NCBI RefSeq assembly: GCF_009754915.1
Contig: NZ_WPIK01000002.1
Location: 62,001-126,000 of the forward strand
Direction of reading: 5' to 3'
Source: Mucilaginibacter arboris
GTDB lineage: Bacteria > Bacteroidota > Bacteroidia > Sphingobacteriales > Sphingobacteriaceae
Length of the DNA: 64,000 nucleotides
Shown: one piece after another, positions 16,181 through 25,376 of the stretch
Layout of the letters: the number at the start of each line of letters is the position of its first letter
Numbering within the stretch: the stretch's first letter is position 1
Translations under genes and position numbers: made by a program
Notes under the pieces: model-generated
What the model saw: the letters and a program-made list of their open reading frames with translations, nothing else
Told to the model about the DNA's origin: nothing
The model's database searches: none

Positions 16181-17227
16181 TTAATTTAAAGAAGCCATAT
16201 CAATTACAAAACGATAATGCACGTCGCCTTTTAAAGTACGCTCGTACGCTTCGTTTATTTGGTCAATATTAATCATTTCCACATCAGAAGTAATGCCATG
16301 TTCTGCACAGTAATCCAGCATTTCCTGTGTTTCTTTAATTCCTCCAACCAGAGAACCAACCAGGCTGCGGCGGCCCATGATTAAAGGAAAAGCAGGTACT
16401 TGAGATGGCTTTGGCGGGGCGCCCAACAAGATCATCACACCATCGGTACGCAATAAATTTAAATACTCATTGTAATCGTGTTCGGCAGAAACAGTATCCA
16501 CAATAAAATCAAAAGTATTAGCCAGTTTCTGCATGTTTTCAGGTTGGGTAGTCAACTCAAAATGATGGGCGCCTAATTCCTGCGCATCTTTTTCTTTAGA
16601 AGGAGAACGGCTCAGCATCGTAACTTCAGCTCCCATAGAAGCAGCCAGTTTAACCGCCATGTGGCCTAATCCGCCTAAACCAACAACGGCAACTTTATCG
16701 CCTGCTTTAACGCCCCAATGTTTTAAGGGAGAATAAGTAGTGATACCGGCACATAATAAAGGCGCAACTTTTTCTAAGGGTAACTTATCGGAAACGTTTA
16801 ACACAAAATGTTGCTTAACAACAATATGCGAAGAATAACCACCTTGCGTAATTGTTTTTTTATCCTGTGAAAGTGAATTATAAGTCTGTGTGTGTCCGTT
16901 CTCGCAGTACTGCTCCAGGTCTTCCTTGCAATTATTGCAATGGCCGCAGCTATCCACAAAACAGCCAACGCCAACGGTGTCCCCTGCTTTAAAACGGGTA
17001 ACATTTTCGCCAACTCGGGTAACTTTTCCTACAATTTCGTGTCCGGGAACAATCGGGTATTGTGTTCCGCCCCATTCGTTACGGGCCGTATGGATATCAG
17101 AGTGGCAAACACCACAATATAAAATCTTTATTTCTACATCATCAGCGCCGGGTTCCCGCCGGTCAATCTGATGTGGTGCTAATGGTTTATCGGCTTCGTG
17201 CGCCGCGTAGGCATGTACTGAATTCAT
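16181..17227 (-). CDS. Zinc-dependent alcohol dehydrogenase (YahK/cinnamyl-alcohol type)
   Basis: NAD(P)-dependent medium-chain dehydrogenase reducing aldehydes or oxidising alcohols. The catalytic zinc site is visible as CGVCHSDIH and GHEIVGKV, and the structural zinc as four cysteines in SCGHCNNCKEDLEQYC. The nucleotide-binding VAVVGLGGLGHMAVKLAASMG motif follows and the 348-residue length fits. Stand-alone gene, convergent with the glycine-zipper gene. Exact substrate cannot be inferred. Confidence 0.93.
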   Translation of the reverse strand: MNSVHAYAAHEADKPLAPHQIDRREPGADDVEIKILYCGVCHSDIHTARNEWGGTQYPIVPGHEIVGKVTRVGENVTRFKAGDTVGVGCFVDSCGHCNNCKEDLEQYCENGHTQTYNSLSQDKKTITQGGYSSHIVVKQHFVLNVSDKLPLEKVAPLLCAGITTYSPLKHWGVKAGDKVAVVGLGGLGHMAVKLAASMGAEVTMLSRSPSKEKDAQELGAHHFELTTQPENMQKLANTFDFIVDTVSAEHDYNEYLNLLRTDGVMILLGAPPKPSQVPAFPLIMGRRSLVGSLVGGIKETQEMLDYCAEHGITSDVEMINIDQINEAYERTLKGDVHYRFVIDMASLN

Positions 17228-17427
17228 TGTTTTGATTTTGATGTTACAACAAGTATCAAGCTTTTATTGTTTGAGAAATATCAAGAGCCCAACGTAAATT
17301 CTTCTAAAATGGAGAGCGAATGAAAAGTTAGTTGCGTTGTCTCCTTCTCACCAGGAGAGGCTCAAACTAAATCCAAATTTTCTGGTAGTGTTTATAACAC
17401 CAATTTTACATCGATAAAAACAGCATC

Positions 17428-19422
17428 ATGTCAAACCGATTGATTAATTCTACCTCGCCCTATTTACAGCAGCACGCCAATAACCCGGTGGATTGGTTTC
17501 CCTGGGGAGAAGAAGCGCTGCAAAAAGCAAAGGCCGAAAATAAATTATTGCTCATCAGTATTGGCTATTCTGCCTGCCACTGGTGCCATGTAATGGAACA
17601 TGAAAGTTTTGAAAATGAACAGGTTGCAGAAGTAATGAACCGGTTTTTTGTGTGCATAAAAGTGGACCGGGAAGAACGGCCGGATGTAGATCAGATTTAT
17701 ATGAGCGCTGTACAATTAATGACCAACCGCGGCGGCTGGCCGCTCAACTGCATTTGCTTGCCCGATCAGCGCCCGGTTTACGGCGGAACATATTTCCCTA
17801 AAAAAGACTGGCTAAACTTACTGGTAAACCTTGCCGAATTCTGGAAAGAAAAGTCGGCAGAAGCAGAAGATTACGCCGTTCGGTTAACAGAAGGCATCCA
17901 CAAATACGAACAATTTGAGTTTGTAAAAGAGCAAAAAGAATATTCAAAAACCGATCTGGAAGCTATTGTAACGCCCTGGAAACGCCATTTTGATATGGTA
18001 GAAGGCGGATTAAACCGAGCGCCAAAATTCCCAATGCCCAACAACTGGCAGTTTTTAATGCGTTATTCACATTTGATGAAAGATGAAGCGGTACAAATGA
18101 GCGTACGCATCACTTTAGAAAAAATGGCTTTCGGTGGGATTTACGATCAGATTGGCGGCGGTTTTGCACGTTATTCAGTTGATGGAAAATGGCACGTTCC
18201 TCACTTTGAAAAAATGCTGTACGATAATGCGCAGCTGGTGAGTTTGTATGCAGAAGCTTTTACCTGGGCGGTTGATCCTTTGTATCCGAAAATTATTGCC
18301 GAAACTTTAACTTTTATCGAACGCGAACTCACTTCTCCCGAAGGAGGATTTTATGCTGCTTTGGATGCGGATAGCGAAGGTGTGGAAGGAAAGTTTTACA
18401 CCTTTACCAAAGCAGAAGTAGAAGAGGTTTTAGGTGAAGATGCCGAGCTTTTCTGCACTTATTTTCATGTAACCGAAGATGGAAACTGGGAAGAGGAGCA
18501 AACCAATATTTTTTTCCGAAAAGATGATACAGATGAATTGGACGAAAAGTTCGGATTATCGCCAGATGAATTGCAAGCAAAAATCAATCAGTCACGACAA
18601 AAAATACTCGATAAAAGAAGCATGCGTGTTCGTCCGGGATTAGATCATAAAATCCTGGCAAGCTGGAACGGTTTAATGTTAAAAGGTTATTGCGATGCTT
18701 ACCGCGCGCTGGACGAACCGCAATATCTGGAAACGGCAATCCGCAATGCTTCTTTTATCCAGCAAAATCTGTCGGACGGAAACGGCAAACTGAACCGCGT
18801 TTACCAAAATGATTCGCCTGCTTTTCTGGATGATTATGCTTCGGTTGCCGATGCTTTGATCAGTTTATACGAAGTTACTTTTGATGAAAAATGGTTGCAG
18901 GAAGCACGAAAAATTAACGATTATGCCATCGATCATTTTTACGACCTGGCAACCGGCATGTTCTTTTACACTTCGGATGAAGATGCACAATTGATTGCCC
19001 GAAAAACGGAAGTGATGGATAACGTAATTCCTTCTTCCAATTCGGTCATGGCCCGAAATCTGAAGAAGTTAGGTTTGTTTTTTGATCACGAAGAATATCA
19101 TCAGTTAGCGGAACAATTACTTAGAAATGTAGAAAAAACGATGGCGCCTTATGGTTCGTCATTTTCCAACTGGGCAATGCTTCTTTTAGACGAAGTTTTT
19201 AGCGTTTACGAAATCGTGGTCACCGGCAATCAATCCGAAGAAAAAAGAAAAGAATTCGAGAAAAAATATCTTCCTAATAAAATTATCTTGGGCGGAACAA
19301 AAGGAAGTTTACCTTTGTTGCAGGATAAATTCGGTGGTAAAAACAGCATTTTTGTTTGTAAAGACAAAACCTGCCAACTGCCGGTTAACGAAGTATCTGA
19401 AGCATTTAAACAAATTGAATAA
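17428..19422 (+). CDS. YyaL/DUF255 thioredoxin-domain protein
   Basis: A 664-residue protein of the YyaL/spermatogenesis-associated 20 family: an N-terminal thioredoxin-like DUF255 domain (residues 1-165; [19 protein letters not shown], then the redox motif C-H-W-C in [16 protein letters not shown]) followed by an (alpha/alpha)-barrel resembling glycoside hydrolases and N-acylglucosamine epimerases (about 180-560). Function of the family is not established. The ATG at 17428 lies two bases after a copy of the second-dialect word. Three further word copies of the main dialect lie inside the gene (18612, 18746, 19177) in different frames and orientations, and one of the second dialect at 19338. 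Confidence 0.9.
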   Translation: MSNRLINSTSPYLQQHANNPVDWFPWGEEALQKAKAENKLLLISIGYSACHWCHVMEHESFENEQVAEVMNRFFVCIKVDREERPDVDQIYMSAVQLMTNRGGWPLNCICLPDQRPVYGGTYFPKKDWLNLLVNLAEFWKEKSAEAEDYAVRLTEGIHKYEQFEFVKEQKEYSKTDLEAIVTPWKRHFDMVEGGLNRAPKFPMPNNWQFLMRYSHLMKDEAVQMSVRITLEKMAFGGIYDQIGGGFARYSVDGKWHVPHFEKMLYDNAQLVSLYAEAFTWAVDPLYPKIIAETLTFIERELTSPEGGFYAALDADSEGVEGKFYTFTKAEVEEVLGEDAELFCTYFHVTEDGNWEEEQTNIFFRKDDTDELDEKFGLSPDELQAKINQSRQKILDKRSMRVRPGLDHKILASWNGLMLKGYCDAYRALDEPQYLETAIRNASFIQQNLSDGNGKLNRVYQNDSPAFLDDYASVADALISLYEVTFDEKWLQEARKINDYAIDHFYDLATGMFFYTSDEDAQLIARKTEVMDNVIPSSNSVMARNLKKLGLFFDHEEYHQLAEQLLRNVEKTMAPYGSSFSNWAMLLLDEVFSVYEIVVTGNQSEEKRKEFEKKYLPNKIILGGTKGSLPLLQDKFGGKNSIFVCKDKTCQLPVNEVSEAFKQIE

Positions 19423-19427
19423 GTAAA

Positions 19428-19498
19428 AAGAGCGGAGAGCGGAGTTAAAAGACATGTATATCTTTAATCCCCCGCTCCTCGCTCTTCTTAAAAAGAAA
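19428..19498. repeat. Imperfect palindrome between YyaL-like and slyD genes
   Basis: AGAGCGGAGAGCGGAG on the left and CCCGCTCCTCGCTCTTCT on the right pair imperfectly around an AT-rich centre (AAAGACATGTATATCTTTAA, itself palindromic). Same GAGCG vocabulary as the insert in aroA. Confidence 0.55.
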
Positions 19499-19503
19499 AA
19501 AGA

Positions 19504-20004
19504 ATGAAAATTGAACCACAGCACGTAGTATCATTAACTTATGATCTATACGTAAACCAGGAAAATGGCGAAGAAGGTTTGGTAGAAAGTGCCACGCAAG
19601 AGCAGCCATTAACATTTATATACGGCGCCGGTCAGATGCTGCCCAAATTTGAAGAACATTTAAGTACTTTAAGTGCTGGCGACCAATATGAATTTCGCTT
19701 GACAGCCGAAGATGCTTACGGCGAGTACGATAATGAAGCGGTAGCCAGCTTGCCGAAAGAAATGTTCGGAACAGAAGAAATCCCTCCGGTTGGGTCGATG
19801 CTGCCTTTGCAGGATAACCAGGGAAACCGTTTACAAGGACAAGTAGTTTCGATTGCTGAAGATGCCGTAATTGTTGACTTAAACCACCCAATGGCTGGAC
19901 AAGCTTTACATTTTAAAGGAGAAATTTTAAATGTACGCCCGGCAAATGAAGAAGAATTATCACACGGCCATGCACATGGCGCTGATGGACATTCTGGCCA
20001 TTAA
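19504..20004 (+). CDS. slyD: FKBP-type peptidyl-prolyl isomerase SlyD
   Basis: Prolyl isomerase and chaperone with metal-binding tail, cytoplasmic. The 166 residues contain the FKBP half (VVSLTYDLYVNQENGE, LTFIYGAGQMLPKFEEHL), the inserted IF chaperone domain (AEDAYGEYDNEAVASLPKEMF ... VVDLNHPMAGQAL), and a histidine-rich tail (SHGHAHGADGHSGH) as in SlyD metallochaperones. In E. coli SlyD helps hydrogenase nickel insertion; no such genes lie nearby. A dispersed word and terminator follow. Confidence 0.92.
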   Translation: MKIEPQHVVSLTYDLYVNQENGEEGLVESATQEQPLTFIYGAGQMLPKFEEHLSTLSAGDQYEFRLTAEDAYGEYDNEAVASLPKEMFGTEEIPPVGSMLPLQDNQGNRLQGQVVSIAEDAVIVDLNHPMAGQALHFKGEILNVRPANEEELSHGHAHGADGHSGH

Positions 20005-20041
20005 GCTTGATGCTTCTTTTATCGAATAAAAATTTGTAAAC

Positions 20042-20077
20042 AAAAAATCCCGGTCAGGTTTTGATCGGGATTTTTTT
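20042..20077 (+). terminator. Rho-independent terminator after slyD
   Basis: AAAAAATCCCGGTCA pairs with TGATCGGGATTTTTT around a short AGGTTT-type loop, followed by a T-run. An extended copy of the dispersed word (20010, followed by TCGAATAAAAA) lies just before it. Confidence 0.85.
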
Positions 20078-20147
20078 GTTCATGGATAAAATTTAAAATT
20101 GCTTGGTAATTCAACTTATTAAGCAAGAATAACAATTTTCATTATTA

Positions 20148-21920
20148 TCAATTCAACTTCTCTTTTTTTGGTACAGCCACAGTATCCGGGCCGTTGTAAT
20201 TTTTAAGCATTTGCTTCTCGTATTTCTTCCATTCCGGGCTTTGGTAATATTTGAGCATTTCCTTTTCGTATTTCTTCCATTCCGGACTGTTGTAATATTT
20301 TGTTATTTCTGCAAACTGTTTGTTCATTTCTTCAAGAAGATCTTTTCTTTTCACTCTAAGTTCTTCCGTCTGCTTTTTAAACTTTTGGCTATTAAGCTGC
20401 AACCATGCTTTTTCAAGAAGATCTTTTCTTTTCGTTCGAAGTTCTTCCATCTGTTTTTTAAATTCCGGGCTGTTCTCACGCATCTCTTCCATCTTTTTTA
20501 TTTCGTCCGCTTGTCTCTTCAAATCTTGTAAATCATAAAATTTACTGTGATAAGAGTATTTAGTAGAATCAGGATGTTTATAAGTGAAAGTAACATTTGT
20601 GAACTTGTTATCAAACTTTCCATTCTCCTTCAAAAACTCTTTTTGGGCATCAGCAGGTAATTCTGCTACAGAATTGTATTCTTTTTTATTTCCAAGTGAA
20701 TCTTCTAATACAATTTTGAACTTGTTTTTTGATCTGATTGCTGTATCTGCAAAAAAGTTAACTGGATGCTGTTTCTCCGTTAATTTATTTTTTCGGGGAG
20801 ATTTAGAAACAGGATAATAAACAGTCTTACTTATAAATTGCTCAGCCTTAATTGAATCTGATGCTTCTTTTATCACCTTAAAATGCTGATCAACTAAACG
20901 TTTCAATGCTTTTTTTGCAGGTGCATTCCAAGCGACCGACAGGCCAATTACTGTAAAGGCCAATAGCATTACAACAAATTTATTTTGAGGCGAAGGACTT
21001 GTCGTTTTCATATTCGTGATTCTTTTAATCCGGTTAAGGAGCGTATATTTTTTTCCGTTTGCAGCTAATGCCAGGTTTAATTGTGTGCTTCTGTATTCTT
21101 CAATTGCTAAAAGTGCTTGTGCATAAATCAATTTATCAGCTGAATTTTCAATTACCAAATCATCACAGCATTGCTCGCGGTATTTATCAATTTCACGATT
21201 CATCAACCAAACAGCCGGATTAAAAAATAAGAATGACTGGATGATGTTAAGCAAAATATTCAGGAGGTAATCCGCACGTTTGATATGCGCCAGTTCATGC
21301 AGTAAAATTGCTTCCGTTTGCTCTACTGATAGTTGGTTAATTAAAGCTATCGGAAACACAATTACCGGCTTAAAAAAACCAATGGTTAAAGGCACTTGTA
21401 TTTTATCGGACAGAAAAAGCGATACTGTTTTTACCAGGTTAAAATGTTTGCTTAACTTGTTTACCTGCTCGCTCCAGTAATTGTTTTGCTGCGAGTTTCC
21501 GTTGTTTTTAACCCAATTGATGTTAACTATTCCGATCGCTAACCTTAACGCACAAAAAATCAAACCGGTTAAATATAAACCGGTAATGGTGTAAGCATAG
21601 CGGCTCGTCCAATAACTAATTTCCGTCCAAATTGCTGGTTTTGAAATAACCACTGCCGAATCTTTAGTGATAAAACCAGGCAAATTACTGCTTGTTAATG
21701 CACTTGCCTGTGCTTCCTGATAATGGTTAAACAAGGTAAACAGGAAACCAGCAAACAGCAGCACATTGGCGGCATAATACAAGTTAAAACGCTGAGCCGA
21801 AGAAGCAGTATTTTTAAAAACAGCGAACGCAACACGTAGCGCAAGATAAATTACAACGCCTTGCAGAAATGATTCGGGCAACGTTTTACTTAAAGCAGAT
21901 ATGAAAAGGCTGGTTTCCAT
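20148..21920 (-). CDS. BlaR1-type M56 membrane metallopeptidase
   Basis: Membrane zinc protease of the BlaR1/MecR1 family, which on sensing a signal leads to destruction of the BlaI-type repressor encoded just upstream. The N-terminal half has four membrane segments and the HExxH motif at H208-E-L-A-H212 (LLHELAHIKRADYLLN). A fifth hydrophobic segment lies at about 310-330 (FVVMLLAFTVIGLSVAW). Unlike classical BlaR1 there is no C-terminal penicillin-binding sensor; instead a charged region (about 350-590) with internal repeats, including SPEWKKYEKEMLKYYQ twice in tandem and KKQMEELRTKRKDLLE twice. Signal unknown. Confidence 0.85.
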   Translation of the reverse strand: METSLFISALSKTLPESFLQGVVIYLALRVAFAVFKNTASSAQRFNLYYAANVLLFAGFLFTLFNHYQEAQASALTSSNLPGFITKDSAVVISKPAIWTEISYWTSRYAYTITGLYLTGLIFCALRLAIGIVNINWVKNNGNSQQNNYWSEQVNKLSKHFNLVKTVSLFLSDKIQVPLTIGFFKPVIVFPIALINQLSVEQTEAILLHELAHIKRADYLLNILLNIIQSFLFFNPAVWLMNREIDKYREQCCDDLVIENSADKLIYAQALLAIEEYRSTQLNLALAANGKKYTLLNRIKRITNMKTTSPSPQNKFVVMLLAFTVIGLSVAWNAPAKKALKRLVDQHFKVIKEASDSIKAEQFISKTVYYPVSKSPRKNKLTEKQHPVNFFADTAIRSKNKFKIVLEDSLGNKKEYNSVAELPADAQKEFLKENGKFDNKFTNVTFTYKHPDSTKYSYHSKFYDLQDLKRQADEIKKMEEMRENSPEFKKQMEELRTKRKDLLEKAWLQLNSQKFKKQTEELRVKRKDLLEEMNKQFAEITKYYNSPEWKKYEKEMLKYYQSPEWKKYEKQMLKNYNGPDTVAVPKKEKLN

Positions 21921-21925
21921 AGTTT

Positions 21926-22303
21926 TTATTTTTGGTTGAGTTGTTCCAGGTATTTTTTAATTGCTTCCAATTCCTGCGGAGAAGTTTGATGATTACTTAA
22001 AGCCTGCATTACCAATTGTGAGGCAGAACCGTTAAAAGCACTATCAATCAGTTTATTCACTAAGTTTTTCTGTGTTTTTTGTTGATTGAGTAACGCTTTG
22101 TAAACATGTGTACGGTTACTGGCATCACGTTCTACCAAACCTTTTTCGTGCATTAACTGCATTAGTTTGAGCGTAGTAGTGTAACCAATTTCGGTTTGTT
22201 TGATTTTGCTTAATTCCTCGTTCACTTCACGAACAGTACCTGCGCCTTTCTGCCACAAGATCTGTAAAATTTCGAGTTCGCTTTCCGTTGGTTTAATGCT
22301 CAT
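21926..22303 (-). CDS. BlaI/MecI/CopY-family transcriptional repressor
   Basis: A 125-residue winged-helix repressor: PTESELEILQILWQKGAGTV, VREVNEELSKIK, then the recognition region GYTTTLKLMQLMHEKGLVERD, and a C-terminal dimerisation helix set with the LVNKLIDSAFNGSASQLVMQAL pattern typical of the family. It is encoded 5 bases upstream of the BlaR1-type protease, forming a sensor-repressor unit, and probably represses its own operon through the dyads at 22312-22352. Confidence 0.92.
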   Translation of the reverse strand: MSIKPTESELEILQILWQKGAGTVREVNEELSKIKQTEIGYTTTLKLMQLMHEKGLVERDASNRTHVYKALLNQQKTQKNLVNKLIDSAFNGSASQLVMQALSNHQTSPQELEAIKKYLEQLNQK

Positions 22304-22311
22304 TATTTTAT

Positions 22312-22352
22312 TACGAATATTTTCGTATTACTAATGTACGAAGGGTTTCGTA
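22312..22352 (-). promoter_or_regulatory. Two-dyad operator of the BlaI/BlaR1-like operon
   Basis: TACGAA-N4-TTCGTA occurs twice, at 22312-22327 and 22337-22352, 25 bases apart. Each is a perfect 6+6 dyad. They sit just upstream of the repressor start (22303). BlaI/MecI repressors bind paired short dyads in the same position, so this is very likely the self-regulatory operator. Confidence 0.75.
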
Positions 22353-22463
22353 TAAAACAAATATTTTTAAAAAATAATTTATAGACACCTCTTTTTAAGT
22401 GAAGAACTGTTCCAAATATCAAATTGAATAAAAATGAACGTTAGTTTTTTTAGAAATGAACTA

Positions 22464-22502
22464 TAAAAAAAGCGGAGAACAAAAGCTTGTTTCCGCTATT
22501 TT
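22464..22502 (-). terminator. Terminator of the neprosin-family gene
   Basis: AAAATAGCGGAAACAA/TTGTTCTCCGCTTTTTTT on the minus strand form a hairpin around AGCTT, with a T-run, 22 bases after the stop. The rest of the 22353-22524 gap shows no feature. Confidence 0.75.
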
Positions 22503-22524
22503 CATTTTTACAGATTTTAAACAT

Positions 22525-23805
22525 CTAACATCCGGAACCGCCAGGGCCGCCAAAATAGAAGTACGGATTCCAGCTACCACCTGATAGAACGCTAATTTTA
22601 TAACAGGCCGGTGATGGCTGCGATGCGGTAAGTGAAGAATTTAAACCTCCGCCTGTTGTTGGAAAATAATAAATATTTCTTTGATAGGCAGCTTTTCCAA
22701 AACCCTCAGCAGGAAAATGTCCGCTGCCCATTCCAGGCCATGAAGTTGTGCCAACCGTTTCGCCGCCATAATCTATTTCTTGTGCATATCTGGATAGTTG
22801 CCCACCTTTAAATAAAGAAGTAGGATAATAACCTATCGCTTCTTTATAAGATGTTCCTTTAAGATACAGCCACCAGTTTCCTTGATATAAATAATAGGCA
22901 AACTCCAATTCCCATTGTCCGCCATTATAAGTGCTGACAGGACTTAATGAACCGCCAAGTGTCCAGGCAGAATTGGTTTGTACAAAAGCTTTACTATCCA
23001 AATTATAATTGCCCGTATGGTTATAACCATCTGCAGTCCAGTAAATAAACAAGCAAGGTTTGCTGTTGCCGTATTTGCCCGGATACACCTGCCAGCCGCA
23101 TTCTACCGTTTGCAAATTTGCGCCAGAACCACCGGCATACCAATGCTGCGACAAAGAAAAGATTTGATTGGAACCTATTCCAGGTTGCCATACGTTTAAA
23201 AAACTATGTCCGCCCAGGTTGTTCACATTCTGGTAGGCATGTGCATATTTATGGGTAGCAGCTACTCCGGCAATTTTATCTAAGTCCTCTACCTTATCGT
23301 GCCCATGCCTTGGATGGCCTTTTTGGGTTAAAAAAGGACCTTTATGAAAGAAACGGTCAAGCGATTCAAATCTCGACATTTCTTCCAATGTAACGCGTCG
23401 GATAGGAATGGTACCATCCGGACAATACATTGCATTTCCTAAATGATCTTTACGGTCTGGCATTAACTGAGCCTGAAGGGTTAATGTTTCTTCTTTTGCA
23501 GCCGTAGCAGAATGGTTTCCGTCGTTTACAGGCACCTTGTCTGGCGGTGGTGCTGCTGCTTTTTTTCCGCTGCCTTTTAAGGATGGTTGCTGATCAATAG
23601 GTACACAATCGTAAACCTGCCCGTCTTCGTCCATAAAACTATGCGGTACAGTTATACCGCTGTAATGGTCTGCAAGGTAAGAACGCATCTCGTCAAAGTT
23701 AGCAGTACTGCTAACTTTGGTAGCAGGATCTTCCCTGAATGCTGCAAGGTTTGTTTGTTTAAGCGAATTTACAAATTCGCCAAACGGAATTAGTTTTTTT
23801 GGCAT
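22525..23805 (-). CDS. Neprosin-family (DUF239) putative prolyl endopeptidase
   Basis: A 426-residue protein. The C-terminal 230 residues match the neprosin (DUF239) domain best known from plants: GHSFLNVWQP, QHWYAGG, VECGWQVYPGKYGNSKPCLFIYWTADGY, CGY-equivalent and GGQWELEFAYYLYQGNWWLYL. The upstream half has an N-terminal LIPFGEFVNSLKQTN segment, a hydrophilic alanine/proline linker (KKAAAPPPDKVPVNDG) and the MYCPDGTIPIRRVTLEE activation-like segment also typical of the family. No classical signal peptide is seen at the N-terminus, and the protein ends GGPGGSGC. Plant neprosin is a glutamic prolyl endopeptidase; activity here is inferred. Confidence 0.8.
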   Translation of the reverse strand: MPKKLIPFGEFVNSLKQTNLAAFREDPATKVSSTANFDEMRSYLADHYSGITVPHSFMDEDGQVYDCVPIDQQPSLKGSGKKAAAPPPDKVPVNDGNHSATAAKEETLTLQAQLMPDRKDHLGNAMYCPDGTIPIRRVTLEEMSRFESLDRFFHKGPFLTQKGHPRHGHDKVEDLDKIAGVAATHKYAHAYQNVNNLGGHSFLNVWQPGIGSNQIFSLSQHWYAGGSGANLQTVECGWQVYPGKYGNSKPCLFIYWTADGYNHTGNYNLDSKAFVQTNSAWTLGGSLSPVSTYNGGQWELEFAYYLYQGNWWLYLKGTSYKEAIGYYPTSLFKGGQLSRYAQEIDYGGETVGTTSWPGMGSGHFPAEGFGKAAYQRNIYYFPTTGGGLNSSLTASQPSPACYKISVLSGGSWNPYFYFGGPGGSGC

Positions 23806-23867
23806 AACAACAAAAATTTAAAGGCCTACTCTTTGATCCCGTTTTCGGCTTACCGGTAGATATGGAT

Positions 23868-23875
23868 CAAAGATA
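23868..23875 (-). promoter_or_regulatory. -7 box of the neprosin-family gene
   Basis: On the minus strand TATCTTTG (23875-23868) fits TAnnTTTG, about 60 bases before the start codon. Remaining gap sequence (23876-24026) is featureless. Confidence 0.4.
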
Positions 23876-24026
23876 TTGGCTAAAAAAAGTTATAATACCA
23901 GTGCTGACACCCGACTTCGCACGTAGAAACACTATAAAATTGTCTAAGAACAAACAGGGAAAACTACGTAAACAGCAGTTGTTTTTTTGTAAAATAAGGT
24001 GAGAAGAATTTAGGAATACTAACCCC

Positions 24027-24055
24027 AAAATCCCTGCTTATCAAGCAAGGATTTT
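24027..24055 (-). terminator. Terminator of the SpoIIAA-like gene
   Basis: AAAATCCCTGCTT at 24027-24039 pairs with AAGCAAGGATTTT at 24043-24055; short loop, 30 bases past the stop codon of the minus-strand gene. Confidence 0.6.
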
Positions 24056-24085
24056 AGTATAAAGAGATGCTTTTTAAAACGGCAG

Positions 24086-24451
24086 TTATCCCTCAGAAAC
24101 CCATTTTTTTGCTTCTTCCAGTTCTGCAAGTTCAAAACCTTTGCTTTCTCCCGGCAAAGCAAAGCTGGCCAGATCAGAGAACTTTTCTAATCCTTTCTGA
24201 TCGGTAACAATTGCCATCCGGTGCCATTTTGTAAAATGTTTAACACCTTCTTTCAGGTCTGCCGCCACAGCTCCCAAGCTGTAATTGCCCACATCTGTTT
24301 TTAGTACCAGGAGAAAGTTAATTTCACCATTTTTAGATACATGTTTATTAAGTTCCGGAACGACAGTTTGATCATAATCTGTTTTTTCAACTTTTCCGGT
24401 GGCCCTGAAACCAACTACGTTGGCAGGAACGTCTGTCATCACTTCAATCAT
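24086..24451 (-). CDS. SpoIIAA/STAS-like protein
   Basis: A 121-residue protein of the SpoIIAA-like (DUF3478) family: VVGFRATGKVEKTDYDQTVVPELNK, then INFLLVLKTDVGNYSLGAVAADLKEGVKHFTKWHRMAIVTDQKGLEKF, ending EAKKWVSEG. These single-domain STAS-like proteins are of unknown role and may bind lipophilic ligands. ATG 24451 is chosen because conserved sequence begins there; the extra in-frame residues upstream overlap the gap after the methyltransferase gene. Likely co-transcribed with that gene, 75 bases upstream. Confidence 0.8.
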   Translation of the reverse strand: MIEVMTDVPANVVGFRATGKVEKTDYDQTVVPELNKHVSKNGEINFLLVLKTDVGNYSLGAVAADLKEGVKHFTKWHRMAIVTDQKGLEKFSDLASFALPGESKGFELAELEEAKKWVSEG

Positions 24452-24526
24452 AGTAATAGTTTTTATGATAAACAGCTTATAAAAGCGTTTGTTTACATGT
24501 AAAAACAGCAGGTTAACTGGCAGCAA

Positions 24527-25213
24527 TTAAGCTAAGGTCAGCCTGGCCAGGTACAAATCCATCTCGTCTTCATATAAAACCTCACAGTTCCAGCCATTTT
24601 TTAATGCTGTTTTTAGCAATGTTTTTTGGTCGATGTAGAGCCAGTTAAACCAATCGCTTTTCTGGTTTTTGTATTGATACTGGTAACTGATTTCGCCATA
24701 ATAGCTGTTTTTGGGCAGCGGCACATCTTCGTATAGATAAGCAATGTCTGAAGAATCAAAAATTAACTGTCCGCCGGGAAGCAGCAATTGTTTGGTGTGG
24801 TGCAAAAAGCGGCCTAATCCTGCTAAAGTTTGCGTTAAGCCAATACCATTCATCAGCAAAAGCAGCGTATCAAACTTTTCGGTTTTGTATTGATAAATAT
24901 CCTGCTGCACTACTCTTTTTACGCCTCTTTTTTGCATCACTGCGGTTGCGCCGGCCGAGATTTCTAAAGCGGCAACATCAAAACCTTGTTGTTGTAAAAT
25001 TAAAGCATGGCTTCCGGCTCCTGCGCCAATATCCAGCACTTTTCCGCGGCAAAGTTGCAGGGCTAATAATTCGGCTTCCGGCATTTCCTCTTCTCCCCTA
25101 AAAAAAACTTCAATTGGCATTTCTTCCGGTCCGCCGTAAGTATTGTGCAGCCATAATTTTTCTTCGGGCTGCCGGTTGTAAAAATCCAGTAAAGCCTGGC
25201 CGTAAATATCCAT
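24527..25213 (-). CDS. Class I SAM-dependent methyltransferase
   Basis: A 228-residue methyltransferase with the SAM-binding motif VLDIGAGAGSHAL and the acidic loop ALEISAGATAVM, then QQDIYQYKTEKFDTLLLLMNGIGL. The N-terminal DIYGQALLDFYN segment and the C-terminal WLYIDQKTLLKTALKNGW are typical of a small-molecule methyltransferase group in this phylum. Start 25213 fits the family better than the in-frame ATG at 25255 which lies in an A-rich gap next to a dispersed-word copy. Confidence 0.85.
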   Translation of the reverse strand: MDIYGQALLDFYNRQPEEKLWLHNTYGGPEEMPIEVFFRGEEEMPEAELLALQLCRGKVLDIGAGAGSHALILQQQGFDVAALEISAGATAVMQKRGVKRVVQQDIYQYKTEKFDTLLLLMNGIGLTQTLAGLGRFLHHTKQLLLPGGQLIFDSSDIAYLYEDVPLPKNSYYGEISYQYQYKNQKSDWFNWLYIDQKTLLKTALKNGWNCEVLYEDEMDLYLARLTLA

Positions 25214-25239
25214 AGGCACAAAATAAAAAATAAATATGG

Positions 25240-25283
25240 ATGCTGTTTTTATCACACAAAAAAATAGGTGGTAAAAGAAGCAT
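25240..25283. repeat. Inverted pair of dispersed words in a divergent promoter region
   Basis: ATGCTGTTTTTA (25240-25251, second dialect) faces TAAAAGAAGCAT (25272-25283, main dialect) between the divergent methyltransferase and DUF2130 genes. The spacer contains an A-rich tract. Confidence 0.6.
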
Positions 25284-25376
25284 CAGCCGGAACACACGTT
25301 TTTAAAATGTAAAATGAAAAACCAATGTTTTTAGGTTTCTAAAGGATTAGCTATCTTTCAGCCAAATATTTTAGCA

